Assembly: GCF_003112575.1 (NCBI RefSeq)
Contig: NZ_BEWC01000010.1
Span: 186,001 to 250,000, forward strand
Source: Streptomyces ardesiacus
GTDB lineage: Bacteria; Actinomycetota; Actinomycetes; Streptomycetales; Streptomycetaceae
Direction of reading: 5' to 3'
Length of the DNA: 64,000 nt
The notes below the pieces were generated by a model that saw nothing but the letters and a program-made list of their open reading frames with translations, was not told the origin of the DNA and did no database searches. A program made the translations under genes and the position numbers. This document shows positions 15,407 through 24,587 of this stretch, piece by piece (positions within the stretch are counted from its first letter, which is position 1; every line of letters begins with the position of its first letter).

Positions 15407-16345
15407 TCAGTTGTCGCCCTCCCGCTCCGCCAGGAACCGCTCGAACTCGCGGCCGATCTCGTCCGCGGAGGGGATCTCGACGGGCTCCGCGAGCATGTTG
15501 CCGCGGGTCTCGGCGCCCGCCGCCGCGTCGTACTGGTGCTCCAGGCCCTGGACGAGGCCGGTCAGCTCCTCGTCGCCCTCCTGGATCTGCCGGTCGATCT
15601 CCGTCTGGGTGCGGTGGGCGTCGGTGCGCAGCGAGTGCGCGATGCCCGGCAGGACCAGGCCGGTGGCCGCGGTGATCGCCTCCAGCACGGTCAGCGCGGC
15701 GTCCGGGTACGGGGAGCGCGCGACGTAGTGCGGGACGTGCGCGGCGACGCCGAGGACGTCGTGGCCGGCCTGCGCGAGCCGGTACTCGACGAGCGCCTCC
15801 GCGCTGCCGGGGACCTGCGCCTCCTCGAAGGGGCTGCGGTGGCCCGGCACGAGGTCGGTGCGGGTGCCGTGCGGGGTGATGCCGACGGGCCGGGTGTGCG
15901 GGACGCCCATGGGGATGCCGTGGAAGCTCACCGCCAGGCGGACACCGAGCCGTTCCACGATCTGGCGCACGGCGGCGGCGAAGCGTTCCCACTCGACGTC
16001 CGGCTCGGGGCCCGAGAGGATCAGGAAGGGCGCTCCGGTGGCGTCCTGGGCGAGCCGCACCTCGATGGTGGGCTCCTCGTAGTCCGTCCAGGTGTCGCGC
16101 TTGAAGGTCAGCAGCGGACGGCGGGCCCGGTAGTCCACGAGCCGGTCGTGGTCGAAGCGGGCGACGACCTGGTGGGGCAGCGAGTCGAGCACCTGGTCGA
16201 CGATCTGGTCGCCGGTCTCGCCGGCGTCGATGTAACCGTCGAAGTGGTACAGCATGACCAGGCCGGCCGACTCCTGGGCGAGTGCCATGTCGACGACGGC
16301 GAGCCCCTTCGGCTCCCAGGTGTACAAGTCCTGCGGATCAAGCAC
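15407..16345 (-). CDS. PAC2 family protein
   Basis: 312 aa from GTG at 16345 (VLDPQDLYTWE); GGAGGGG lies about ten bases upstream. The PAC2 (proteasome assembly chaperone-like) fold is indicated by VMLYHFDGYIDAGETGDQIVD, LLTFKRDTWTDYEEPTIEVRLA, FLILSGPEPDVEWERFAAAV and GIPMGVPHTRPVGIT. Actinobacteria with 20S proteasomes carry several such proteins, but a chaperone function for this group has not been shown as far as I know. The last 60 residues include a charged helical region ending in EIGREFERFLAEREGDN. Confidence 0.9.
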   Translation of the reverse strand: MLDPQDLYTWEPKGLAVVDMALAQESAGLVMLYHFDGYIDAGETGDQIVDQVLDSLPHQVVARFDHDRLVDYRARRPLLTFKRDTWTDYEEPTIEVRLAQDATGAPFLILSGPEPDVEWERFAAAVRQIVERLGVRLAVSFHGIPMGVPHTRPVGITPHGTRTDLVPGHRSPFEEAQVPGSAEALVEYRLAQAGHDVLGVAAHVPHYVARSPYPDAALTVLEAITAATGLVLPGIAHSLRTDAHRTQTEIDRQIQEGDEELTGLVQGLEHQYDAAAGAETRGNMLAEPVEIPSADEIGREFERFLAEREGDN

Positions 16346-16421
16346 GGTGACCGCTCCCCTCCTCGTGTTCGTCAGTGACAACGTCCGTACGGGGCAGGGC
16401 ATTCCCGGCGGGGAACACCGA

Positions 16422-16451
16422 AGGGGCCGCACCTCGGAAGGTGCGGCCCCT
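16422..16451 (-). terminator. Intrinsic terminator after rpsA
   Basis: AGGGGCCGCACCT (16422-16434) and AGGTGCGGCCCCT (16439-16451) form a perfect 13-bp stem with the four-base loop CGGA, about 50 bases beyond the rpsA stop and before the PAC2 gene. There is no T-run, which is normal for Streptomyces terminators. Confidence 0.85.
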
Positions 16452-16502
16452 CGGTCAACCGCTGTGCCTCAGCCGCTGTGTGTCAGCGGCCGGTGTCCGG
16501 CT

Positions 16503-18011
16503 TCAGCTCTGGCCGCCGGCCAGCTTCTCGCGCAGCGCGGCCAGCGCCTCGTCCGACGCCAGGGCGCCGGAGTTGTCGCCACCCTCGGAGGAGTACGAGC
16601 CGCCGCCACCGCCACCGGACGCGGCCTGGGCCGCACCCGCGGTGTCGACGCCCTCGGCCGCGGCCTTCTCGTCCGCCTCGCGGGACTTGATGACCTGCGC
16701 CTGGTGCTGCTCGAAGCGCTGCTGGGCCTCGGCGTACTGCGTCTCCCAGGCCTCGCGCTGGGTCTCGTAGCCCTCGAGCCAGTCGTTGGTCTCGGGGTCG
16801 AAGCCCTCGGGGTAGATGTAGTTGCCCTGGTCGTCGTAGGACGCGGCCATGCCGTACAGGGTCGGGTCGAACTCGACCGCGGTCGGGTCGGCACCGAAGG
16901 CCTCGTTGGCCTGCTTCAGCGAGAGGCTGATGCGACGGCGCTCGAGGTCGATGTCGATGACCTTGACGAAGATCTCGTCGTTGACCTGGACGACCTGCTC
17001 CGGGATCTCCACGTGGCGCTCGGCCAGCTCGGAGATGTGGACCAGACCCTCGATGCCCTCGTCCACGCGGACGAACGCACCGAACGGCACCAGCTTCGTG
17101 ACCTTGCCGGGCACGACCTGGCCGATCTGGTGGGTGCGGGCGAACTGCTGCCACGGGTCTTCCTGGGTCGCCTTCAGCGACAGGGAGACGCGCTCGCGGT
17201 CCATGTCGACGTCGAGGACCTCGACGGTGACCTCCTGGCCGACCTCGACGACCTCGGACGGGTGGTCGATGTGCTTCCAGGACAGCTCGGAGACGTGGAC
17301 CAGACCGTCGACGCCACCCAGGTCCACGAAGGCACCGAAGTTGACGATCGAGGAGACGACGCCGGAACGGACCTGACCCTTCTGCAGGGTGGTGAGGAAC
17401 GTCTGGCGGACCTCGGACTGGGTCTGCTCCAGCCAGGCGCGGCGGGACAGGACCACGTTGTTGCGGTTCTTGTCCAGCTCGATGATCTTCGCCTCGAGCT
17501 CCTTGCCCACGTAGGGCTGGAGGTCGCGGACGCGGCGCATCTCGACCAGGGAGGCCGGGAGGAAGCCGCGGAGGCCGATGTCGAGGATGAGACCACCCTT
17601 GACGACCTCGATGACGGTACCGGTGACGATGCCGTCCTCTTCCTTGATCTTCTCGATGGTGCCCCAGGCACGCTCGTACTGGGCGCGCTTCTTCGAGAGG
17701 ATCAGGCGGCCTTCCTTGTCCTCCTTCTGGAGGACCAGGGCCTCGATCTCGTCACCGACGGCGACGACCTCGTTGGGGTCGACGTCGTGCTTGATCGAGA
17801 GCTCGCGGCTCGGGATGACACCTTCGGTCTTGTAACCGATGTCGAGCAGGACCTCGTCCCGGTCGACCTTCACGATGACGCCGTCGACGATGTCGCCGTC
17901 GTTGAAGTACTTGATCGTCTCGTCGATCGCGGCGAGGAAGGCTTCCTCGTTACCGATGTCGTTGACCGCAACCTGCGGGGTGGTGGCGGTGGTCTCGGTG
18001 CTGCTCGTCAT
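16503..18011 (-). CDS. rpsA: 30S ribosomal protein S1
   Basis: 502 aa from ATG at 18011. Four S1 RNA-binding repeats can be followed: GDIVDGVIVKVDRDEVLLDI, GIVTGTVIEVVKGGLILDI, GQVRSGVVSSIVNFGAFVDL and GQVVPGKVTKLVPFGAFVRV, each with a GLVHVSEL-type strand in the later repeats. An acidic, Gly-rich C-terminal tail (about 385-502) ends in SDEALAALREKLAGGQS. S1 helps mRNA bind the 30S subunit. The gene has its own near-consensus promoter with a long leader and a strong terminator, so it can be transcribed alone, although PAC2 and coaE follow it. Confidence 0.98.
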   Translation of the reverse strand: MTSSTETTATTPQVAVNDIGNEEAFLAAIDETIKYFNDGDIVDGVIVKVDRDEVLLDIGYKTEGVIPSRELSIKHDVDPNEVVAVGDEIEALVLQKEDKEGRLILSKKRAQYERAWGTIEKIKEEDGIVTGTVIEVVKGGLILDIGLRGFLPASLVEMRRVRDLQPYVGKELEAKIIELDKNRNNVVLSRRAWLEQTQSEVRQTFLTTLQKGQVRSGVVSSIVNFGAFVDLGGVDGLVHVSELSWKHIDHPSEVVEVGQEVTVEVLDVDMDRERVSLSLKATQEDPWQQFARTHQIGQVVPGKVTKLVPFGAFVRVDEGIEGLVHISELAERHVEIPEQVVQVNDEIFVKVIDIDLERRRISLSLKQANEAFGADPTAVEFDPTLYGMAASYDDQGNYIYPEGFDPETNDWLEGYETQREAWETQYAEAQQRFEQHQAQVIKSREADEKAAAEGVDTAGAAQAASGGGGGGSYSSEGGDNSGALASDEALAALREKLAGGQS

Positions 18012-18209
18012 GTGGGAAAGGGCTCCGGTACGGACATTGAAGTCGTAGGTACTGCTTGCGCCGGGAGCCCGTTTCGCTCTGAAGAAGCCGGACAGCCAAG
18101 GAAGCGTCACCGAAATCCACTGGTGATGCCTCGAGAACCGAGGGGACATACAACAGATGCGAGCGCGACCTGCTACGTCTGAGGTGCGCAGGCCCGCAGC
18201 GCAACTTGT

Positions 18210-18238
18210 AGCATACGGGGGCAGCCGGGCAGGGTCAA
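18210..18238 (-). promoter_or_regulatory. Near-consensus HrdB-type promoter of rpsA
   Basis: On the minus strand TTGACC (18238-18233) and TATGCT (18215-18210) are separated by exactly 17 bases. This is close to the sigma-70 consensus and rare in such GC-rich DNA. Transcription should start near 18203, giving an rpsA leader of about 190 bases. That leader could host autoregulation by S1, which is known in other bacteria but not shown here. Confidence 0.8.
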
Positions 18239-18327
18239 TGCACGAAGCCGCACACCCGGGGCGGATCGTCGCATACCCGGCACAGAAGCCGCTCCCGAGG
18301 CCGCACGGACCCCTGAACGCCTCGTGG

Positions 18328-19233
18328 GTGACCACGCGGGGGCGGGCGGCACGGAAGAGCCCGCAGACTAGTACGAGGGAGCCGGTCATCCAAGAGCCCG
18401 TAACGTCCGAGGCCGCATCCGGGGCCGTCGGAGCCGAAGACTCCGAGCCCGAGGCCACCCGGCGTGCCGCCGGTGTCACGGAGAGTTCCCGCGCCAACCG
18501 CGGCTGGTGGGACCGGAACGCGGACGAGTACCAGACCGAGCACGGCACCTTCCTCGGCGACGACCGCTTCGTGTGGTGCCCCGAGGGCCTGAACGAGGTG
18601 GAGGCCGAGCTGCTCGGCCCGCCGGAGGACCTCAAGGGCAAGGACGTCCTGGAGATCGGCGCCGGCGCCGCCCAGTGCTCGCGCTGGCTGACCGCCCAGG
18701 GGGCCCGTCCGGTGGCCCTGGACCTCTCCCACCGCCAGCTCCAGCACGCGCTGCGCATCGGCGGCTCGATCCCCCTGGTGTGCGCCGACGCGTCGGTGCT
18801 GCCCTTCGCGGACGGCTCGTTCGACCTGGCGTGCTCGGCGTACGGGGCGCTGCCGTTCGTCGCCGACCCGCGGCTGGTGCTGCGGGAGGTGCGCCGGGTG
18901 CTGCGGCCCGGGGGCCGCTTCGTCTTCTCGGTCACGCACCCGCTGCGCTGGGCGTTCCCGGACGAGCCCGGTCCCGAGGGGCTGTCGGTGTCCGCGTCGT
19001 ACTTCGACCGCACGCCGTACGTCGAGCAGGACGAGGAGGGCCTCGCGGTGTACGTCGAGCACCACAGGACGCTCGGTGACCGCGTGCGGGACGTGGTGAC
19101 GTCGGGGTTCCGGCTGGTGGACCTCGTGGAGCCGGAGTGGCCGGACTGGAACACCTCGGAGTGGGGCGGCTGGTCGCCGCTGCGCGGACATCTGATCCCG
19201 GGGACGGCGATCTTCGTCTGCGAGCGCGACTGA
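18328..19233 (+). CDS. Class I SAM-dependent methyltransferase divergent from rpsA
   Basis: The methyltransferase region is unmistakable: WWDRNADEYQTEHGTFLGDD, then VLEIGAGAAQCSRWLTAQG (motif I), PVALDLSHRQLQHAL, FDLACSAYGALPFVADP and LRPGGRFVFSVTHPLRW, ending with WSPLRGHLIPGTAIFVCERD. The N-terminus is uncertain. GTG at 18328 is used here (301 aa), but the first 50 residues look weakly coding; an in-frame ATG at 18238 overlaps the rpsA promoter and is less attractive. No good ribosome-binding site is seen at either. The substrate is unknown; the family resembles UbiE/COQ5-like enzymes. Confidence 0.85.
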   Translation: MTTRGRAARKSPQTSTREPVIQEPVTSEAASGAVGAEDSEPEATRRAAGVTESSRANRGWWDRNADEYQTEHGTFLGDDRFVWCPEGLNEVEAELLGPPEDLKGKDVLEIGAGAAQCSRWLTAQGARPVALDLSHRQLQHALRIGGSIPLVCADASVLPFADGSFDLACSAYGALPFVADPRLVLREVRRVLRPGGRFVFSVTHPLRWAFPDEPGPEGLSVSASYFDRTPYVEQDEEGLAVYVEHHRTLGDRVRDVVTSGFRLVDLVEPEWPDWNTSEWGGWSPLRGHLIPGTAIFVCERD

Positions 19234-19308
19234 GGCCCTGCGGTACTGCGCCGGGGCGGGTCCACGCGCGCGTGCGGGGCGGTTTCGCGGACGTACGACA
19301 CTGGGGGC

Positions 19309-22089
19309 GTGATCCGTTACGACGCCCTGGACGCGCTGCCCGTGCGCGGCGCCCTGCCCGCGCTGCACGACGCCCTGGAGGGGCACGGCACGGCGGTGCT
19401 GGTCGCGCCGCCCGGCACCGGCAAGACGACGCTGGTGCCGCTGGCACTGGCCGGTCTGCTGGACGGGTCGGACGCTCCCGCGCGGCGCGTGGTCGTGGCC
19501 GAGCCGCGGCGGATCGCGGCGCGGGCGGCGGCGCGGCGGATGGCGTGGCTGCTCGGTGAGCGGCCGGGCGGACGGGTCGGGTACACGGTGCGCGGTGAGC
19601 GGGTCGTAGGGCCCCGCGCGCGCGTGGAGGTCGTCACGACCGGTGTGCTGCTGCAGCGCCTCCAGCGGGACCAGGAGCTGACGGGCGTCGACGCGGTGGT
19701 GCTGGACGAGTGCCACGAGCGGCATCTGGACGCGGACACGGCGGCGGCGTTCCTGTGGGACGTGCGGCAGGCCCTGCGGCCGGAGCTGCGGCTGGTGGCC
19801 GCGTCGGCCACGACCGACGCGCAGGGCTGGTCCCGGCTGCTGGGCGGCGCGCCGGTCGTCGGGGCGACGGGGGTGTCGTACCCCGTCGAGGTCGTGTGGG
19901 CGCCCCCGGCGCGTCCGGTGCGGCCGCCGCACGGGATGCGGGTGGATCCGGCCCTGCTGGCCCACGTGGCGTCGGTGGTGCGCCGGGCGCTGGCCGAGCG
20001 GGACGGGGACGTGCTGTGTTTCCTGCCGGGGGTCGGCGAGATCTCCCGTGTCGCCGGGCAGTTGGGGGCGCCCGGGGACGTCGACGTGCTCCAGGTGCAC
20101 GGGCGGGCGCCCGCCGCCGTGCAGGACGCGGTGCTGGCGCCCGGGGCACGGCGCAGGGTGGTGCTGGCGACCTCGGTGGCCGAGTCGTCGCTGACGGTTC
20201 CGGGCGTGCGGGTGGTCGTGGACGCGGGCCTGGCGCGGGAGCCGCGGGTGGACCACGCGCGCGGGCTGAGCGCGCTGACGACGGTACGGGCCTCGCGGGC
20301 GGCGGCGCGGCAGCGTGCGGGCCGGGCCGGCCGTGAGGCGCCTGGGGTGGTGTACCGCTGCTGGGCGGAGGCGGAGGACGCGCGTCTGCCGCGGTTCCCG
20401 GCACCGGAGATCAAGGTGGCCGACCTGACGGCGTTCGCGCTGCAGGCGGCCTGCTGGGGCGATCCGGACGCGTCCGGTCTCGCCCTGCTCGATCCGCCGC
20501 CGGGCGGGGCGATGACGGCCGCCCGGTCCGTACTGGCGGCGGTGGGCGCGGTGGACGCGGCCGGCCGCGCGACGGAACGCGGCGCACGCCTGGCCCGCCT
20601 CGGGCTGCATCCCCGGCTGGGCCGGGCGCTCCTGGACGCGCAGGAGCTGAGTGCGGAGGTGTCGCGCCGCTCCGGTCCGCGGACGGCGGCAGCACCTCGG
20701 GGCGCCGGTGCGGGGCCCGCGGGCGGGAGTGCCGCGGCGGCCGGCGGTTCGGCCGTGCGGCACCCGGAGGGCGGCACCGCGCGGGCGGCCGGTGCGGACG
20801 CCCGCGGGGTGGGCGGGTCCCGCAGGCTCCCCTCCGGGGCCGGCGGCTCCGAAGCGGGGGCGTCCGGCCCGGCCGGGGACCGGACGCGCGGCTGCGGAAC
20901 GGATGGCTCCAGGGGTGCGGGGACCGAGGTGGTCGCCGAAGTGGTGGGGCTGTTGAGCGAGGAGGCGCCGAGGGAGTACGGGGACGATCTTCCGGGGGCG
21001 CTGCGGGCGGCCCGGCGGGGCGGGGACGCGTACCGGGCGCGGTGGCGGGCCGAGGTGCGGCGGCTGCGGGGCGCTCTGGAGGGCTCCTCCGGCGGGCACG
21101 GGCAGGCGCGGGCCGGGGACGACGCGCTGGCGGGGATGGTGGCCGCTCTGGCGTTTCCCGAGCGGGTGGCCAGGAAGGACGGCGGTTCGTACCTGATGGT
21201 GTCCGGCACCCGGGCGGAGCTGTCGGAGGCGTCCGCGCTGCGCGGGGCGCGATGGATCGCCGTCGCCGTGGCCGACCGGCCCGTGGGCAGGGGCCACGCG
21301 CGCGTGCAGCTCGGCGCGGTCGTCGACGAGGACGTCGCGCGGCTCGCGGCGGGGGCGCTGCTGACGGAGCGGGACGAGGTGCACTGGGCCGACGGCGACG
21401 TGGTGGCCCGGCGTGTCGAACGGCTCGGGGCGGTGGAGCTGACGGTGCGGCCGCTCGCCGACGCCGACCCCGGTCTCGTACGGGGCGCGCTGCTGGAGGG
21501 GTTGCGGCGGGAGGGGTTCGGGCTGCTGCGCCGGTCGGCCGGTTTCGACCTGCTGCGCAAGCGGCTCGCGTTCCTGCGGCGGCACCTCGGAGAGCCCTGG
21601 CCCGACGTCGCCGACGAGGCGCTCCTCGATCGCGTGGACACGTGGCTGGAGCCGGAGTTGAGCCGGGCCCGGCGGCGGGCGGACCTGGGCCGGATCGACG
21701 CGTCGGAGGCACTGGCGCGGCTGCTGCCCTGGGCCTCCGGGGAGGCGGCGCGGCTCGACGAGCTGGCCCCGGAGCGGATCACCGTCCCCAGCGGGTCCCG
21801 GATCCGGGTCGACTACGACGACCCCGAACAGCCCGTCCTCGCGGTGAAGTTGCAGGAGATGTTCGGGCTCCAGCGGTCACCGGAGGTCGCGGGGGTGCCG
21901 CTCCTGGTGCACCTCCTCTCCCCCGCCGGGCGCCCCGCCGCGGTCACCGCCGACCTGGCCTCCTTCTGGCGGGACGGGTACCGGGGCGTACGCGCGGAGC
22001 TGCGCGGCCGGTACCCGAAGCACCCGTGGCCGGAGGACCCCGCCACCGCGGAGCCCACCCGGCACACCAAGGCCCGGCCGGGCGGGTGA
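19309..22089 (+). CDS. hrpB: ATP-dependent helicase HrpB
   Basis: 926 aa from GTG at 19309. Superfamily 2 DEAH-type motifs are present: Walker A APPGTGKTTLVPLAL (about 32-46), VAEPRRIAARAAARRMA, motif II as DECHERHLD (about 134-142, Cys in place of the usual Phe or Ala), ASATTDAQGW, and the C-terminal helicase block TSVAESSLTVPGVR and QRAGRAGREAPG. The HrpB C-terminal region follows (ERITVPSGSRIRVDYDD, YRGVRAELRGRYPKHPWPEDP). HrpB has no settled role in bacteria. A Gly/Ala/Pro-rich insertion of roughly 90 residues (about 448-540) interrupts the middle of the protein. Confidence 0.95.
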   Translation: MIRYDALDALPVRGALPALHDALEGHGTAVLVAPPGTGKTTLVPLALAGLLDGSDAPARRVVVAEPRRIAARAAARRMAWLLGERPGGRVGYTVRGERVVGPRARVEVVTTGVLLQRLQRDQELTGVDAVVLDECHERHLDADTAAAFLWDVRQALRPELRLVAASATTDAQGWSRLLGGAPVVGATGVSYPVEVVWAPPARPVRPPHGMRVDPALLAHVASVVRRALAERDGDVLCFLPGVGEISRVAGQLGAPGDVDVLQVHGRAPAAVQDAVLAPGARRRVVLATSVAESSLTVPGVRVVVDAGLAREPRVDHARGLSALTTVRASRAAARQRAGRAGREAPGVVYRCWAEAEDARLPRFPAPEIKVADLTAFALQAACWGDPDASGLALLDPPPGGAMTAARSVLAAVGAVDAAGRATERGARLARLGLHPRLGRALLDAQELSAEVSRRSGPRTAAAPRGAGAGPAGGSAAAAGGSAVRHPEGGTARAAGADARGVGGSRRLPSGAGGSEAGASGPAGDRTRGCGTDGSRGAGTEVVAEVVGLLSEEAPREYGDDLPGALRAARRGGDAYRARWRAEVRRLRGALEGSSGGHGQARAGDDALAGMVAALAFPERVARKDGGSYLMVSGTRAELSEASALRGARWIAVAVADRPVGRGHARVQLGAVVDEDVARLAAGALLTERDEVHWADGDVVARRVERLGAVELTVRPLADADPGLVRGALLEGLRREGFGLLRRSAGFDLLRKRLAFLRRHLGEPWPDVADEALLDRVDTWLEPELSRARRRADLGRIDASEALARLLPWASGEAARLDELAPERITVPSGSRIRVDYDDPEQPVLAVKLQEMFGLQRSPEVAGVPLLVHLLSPAGRPAAVTADLASFWRDGYRGVRAELRGRYPKHPWPEDPATAEPTRHTKARPGG

Positions 22090-22139
22090 CCGCGGCCCGC
22101 CGGGGCGCCCCGGCCCCCGCCGGGCGGACCCGCGGTCAC
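22086..22139. terminator. Bidirectional terminator overlapping two convergent stop codons
   Basis: GTGACCGCGG (22086-22095) and CCGCGGTCAC (22130-22139) form a perfect 10-bp stem, with further CCCGCC/GGGCGG pairing inside. The left arm contains the hrpB stop and the right arm the stop of the transglycosylase gene, so one hairpin serves both. Confidence 0.8.
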
Positions 22140-23944
22140 GCCTCCGGTTCGGCGGAGGGGCTGCCGGACGGCGCGGTGGAGGGGCCCGGCGTCGGTTCGG
22201 CCGCCTCGGCCACCTTCAGGGTGATGTCGAGGGTGGCGCCGCCCGCCGTGGTCAGGCGCAGGACGTACGTGCCCTCGGCGTCGTCGGCGTACAGCTTCGG
22301 GAGCTCCAGCAGGCCCTTGGCGTCGGTCCTGCGGCCGGTGAGGGTGCGGACGGGGTTGCCGTCGGCGTCCTTGAAGTAGGGGCCCTTGTCGTTCTCGGCC
22401 GGGTCGGCGTCGGACGTGATGAGGGTGGCGGTGACGGCCACCTTGTCCGCGACGGCGCCCTTGAGCGTGGCCTTCACCTCGACCGGGTCGGCGAACTCGC
22501 CGCCCGGCGTGCACGTCAGCTCGGTGTCGGTGGTGCGGGTGAGGGTGTCGGCGACGCGCTCGGTGACGGTGGCCCTGTAGTCGAGGCCGGGGACCGTACG
22601 GCCGATCACGGTGGCGCGGACGGTGAACGCTCCGGTCTGCTCGCCCGCCACCAGCGCGGGCGCGACGGCCACACCGGAGGCGTTGGTGGTGACCGCGGCG
22701 ACCTTCTCGCCACCGGTGAAGGCGGCGTCCGTGTCGCCCAGGACGGTGAAGCGGACGCGGACCTTGCCGACGGCTTCCCCGTCCTCGGTCTCGGCGCGGG
22801 TGCTGATCCTCTGGGCGAAGGTGTCGCCCGCGGTCGCGGTGAGGCCCGTGGTGCCGGCGTTCTCCAGGTGGTGCACGGTGTCGGTGGGCGTCGGCGTCCC
22901 GGTCGGCGGCGCCGGGACCGTCGGCGGCTTGGTGCTCGGGTTGCCGGGGCTGGTGGGGTTGCCCGGTGTCGACGGCTTGCCCGGTGCCGACGGCTTGCCC
23001 GGTGCCGACGGCTTGCCCGGGGACTGGTCCGGGCCGGGCGTCGCCGTGCCCGGGGTCCTGGACCCGCTGCTCGCTCCCGTGCGGCCGGGCGAGGGGCCGA
23101 CGCCCGTGAAGGGGTCGTCGCTGCGGCCCACCGGGAGGCTGCCGGTGCCGTCCGGGATCTCGTGGGTGCCCCTGCGGTAGTGCTCCAGCCACGACAGGAC
23201 CGTGTTGAGGTAGTCCTGCGAGTTGTTGTAGCTGAGGATCGCGCGGTTGAGGTCGGCCTGGTCGGACAGGTCCCAGTCGAAGCGGCACAGGTAGTGGCCG
23301 GCGGCGAGCGCGGCGTCGTAGACGTTGTTGGGGTCCTTCTTGCCGTCGCCGTTGCCGTCGCGCCCCGCCCACGCCCAGGTGGACGGGATGAACTGCATGG
23401 GGCCGACGGCGTTGTCGTAGCTGCTGTTGCCGTCGTAGACGCCGTTGTCGGTGTCCTTGATGAGCGCGAAGCCGTTGCCGTCGAGCTGCGGGCCGATGAT
23501 CCTGCCGATCGTGGTGCCGTTGGCGTCGACGCGGCCGCCGCGGGCCTGACCGGACTCCACCTTGCCGATGGCGGCGAGCAGTTGCCACGGCAGGTTGCAG
23601 CCGGGCTTGGCACGGCGCAGCTCCGACTCGGCCTTCTTGTAGGCGTCGAGGACGGTCGCGGGAATGCCTGCCTCGGACGCGCCCGGGGAGGTGGGAGTGC
23701 CCGTGGTGGGGGCGGGACTGGGGCTGTTGAGCGGCGGCAGGTCGGTGTAGTACGGCGAGTTGCCGGTGGCACTCTCGGCGGCGGGCGCGTCGGACGACGG
23801 CACGTTGTCGGCGGCGGTCTGTCTGCCGTTGCCGTCGGCCGTGACGTCGGGGGCCTGGGACGCGGACAGGGCCGCGACCGCGACCGCCGCGACGGTGGTG
23901 GTGACCGCCGCCTTGCGGAGCCTCCTGTCGAAATGCGCCGCCAT
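22136..23944 (-). CDS. Secreted lytic transglycosylase with Pro-rich repeat linker and Ig-like domain(s)
   Basis: 602 aa from ATG at 23944, with GGGAGGGG about nine bases upstream. An N-terminal export signal is visible (RRLRKAAVTTTVAAVAVAAL). Residues about 95-285 form an MltB-like transglycosylase domain: CNLPWQLLAAIGKVESGQAR contains the catalytic Glu, followed by AVGPMQFIPSTWAWAG, DPNNVYDAALAAGHYLC and ILSYNNSQDYLNTVLSW. It should cleave peptidoglycan outside the membrane. A linker of repeated SPGKPSA/TPGNPTS units follows (about 320-350). The C-terminal 240 residues look like one or two beta-sandwich Ig-like domains (GDTFAQRISTRAETEDGEAV, FADPVEVKATLKGAVAD). The binding role of those domains is inferred. 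Confidence 0.88.
   Translation of the reverse strand: MAAHFDRRLRKAAVTTTVAAVAVAALSASQAPDVTADGNGRQTAADNVPSSDAPAAESATGNSPYYTDLPPLNSPSPAPTTGTPTSPGASEAGIPATVLDAYKKAESELRRAKPGCNLPWQLLAAIGKVESGQARGGRVDANGTTIGRIIGPQLDGNGFALIKDTDNGVYDGNSSYDNAVGPMQFIPSTWAWAGRDGNGDGKKDPNNVYDAALAAGHYLCRFDWDLSDQADLNRAILSYNNSQDYLNTVLSWLEHYRRGTHEIPDGTGSLPVGRSDDPFTGVGPSPGRTGASSGSRTPGTATPGPDQSPGKPSAPGKPSAPGKPSTPGNPTSPGNPSTKPPTVPAPPTGTPTPTDTVHHLENAGTTGLTATAGDTFAQRISTRAETEDGEAVGKVRVRFTVLGDTDAAFTGGEKVAAVTTNASGVAVAPALVAGEQTGAFTVRATVIGRTVPGLDYRATVTERVADTLTRTTDTELTCTPGGEFADPVEVKATLKGAVADKVAVTATLITSDADPAENDKGPYFKDADGNPVRTLTGRRTDAKGLLELPKLYADDAEGTYVLRLTTAGGATLDITLKVAEAAEPTPGPSTAPSGSPSAEPEA
22974..23027. repeat. 18-bp tandem repeat encoding Pro-Gly-Lys-Pro-Ser-Ala units
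   Basis: GGCTTGCCCGGTGCCGAC is present as two exact copies (22974-22991, 22992-23009) and a degenerate third copy to 23027; a diverged copy also precedes it. On the minus strand they encode the PGKPSA units of the transglycosylase linker, so copy number, and hence linker length, may vary between strains. Confidence 0.85.
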
Positions 23945-24200
23945 AGAGTGAACCCCTCCCCCGGACGCCCGCGCGTCCTGCTCCGTCCGTCTTCTGCTGT
24001 CGTGCTCGCCCGTGGTACCCGCTGTGTCCGTCCTGTTGTGACGATCGTGGGGCACCGACGGTTGCACCGCACTCCTCCGAGCACGGTGTTCGTCAGTTCG
24101 ACCGTACGGTGCCGCAGGCGACCCTACGACAACTTGCTTTGCACGGGCACCCGTTCGTGCCCGATATTCACCGGTTGGCCATATGGTCCGCGGACGGTGC

Positions 24201-24587
24201 TCAGTACGGGGCCGGACCGCCGCGTCGCGCGCCCAGGGCGTCGCCGGTCGCGACGAACACGGTGACGGTACGGGTGGGGCGCGGGCGCGGCACCAGGGTG
24301 AGGGCGAGGGCGAGGTAGCCGCGGAGCAGGTCGGCCCACCGGTGCCGGGCGGGGGCGTCCCGCGGGGCGGTGGCCGCGCCGGCCGCGGTCGTCGCGGGGG
24401 CAGGGCGGGCACGTCTGCGGCGGAGGTCCTTCGCGGTGCGGCGCAGGACCGTGGTGAGGGTGGAGGGGGTGCGGCCGGTACTTGCGCCCGGTGCGCAGAC
24501 CGGGACCGGGAGGTGTGGCACGCGGGCGGGTCCGTCGGTGCGTGCCCGTGCCGGTGTCGTCCGGTGGTGGAGCATGCGTATACCCAT
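24201..24587 (-). CDS. Hypothetical Arg/Pro-rich protein upstream of the transglycosylase gene
   Basis: 128 aa from ATG at 24587 (MGIRMLHHRTTPARAR), with AGGATG near -10. I recognise the general pattern from other Streptomyces proteins (basic N-terminus, a central region of Arg-rich helices, RWADLLRGYLALALTLVPRP at about 85-104 and a TRTVTVFVATGDALGARR end), but no function is known. The only hydrophobic stretch, around residues 90-105, might be an amphipathic or membrane-associated helix. The flanking spacers (23945-24200 and 24588-24855) hold nothing else I can support. Real gene status is likely but not certain. Confidence 0.5.
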   Translation of the reverse strand: MGIRMLHHRTTPARARTDGPARVPHLPVPVCAPGASTGRTPSTLTTVLRRTAKDLRRRRARPAPATTAAGAATAPRDAPARHRWADLLRGYLALALTLVPRPRPTRTVTVFVATGDALGARRGGPAPY

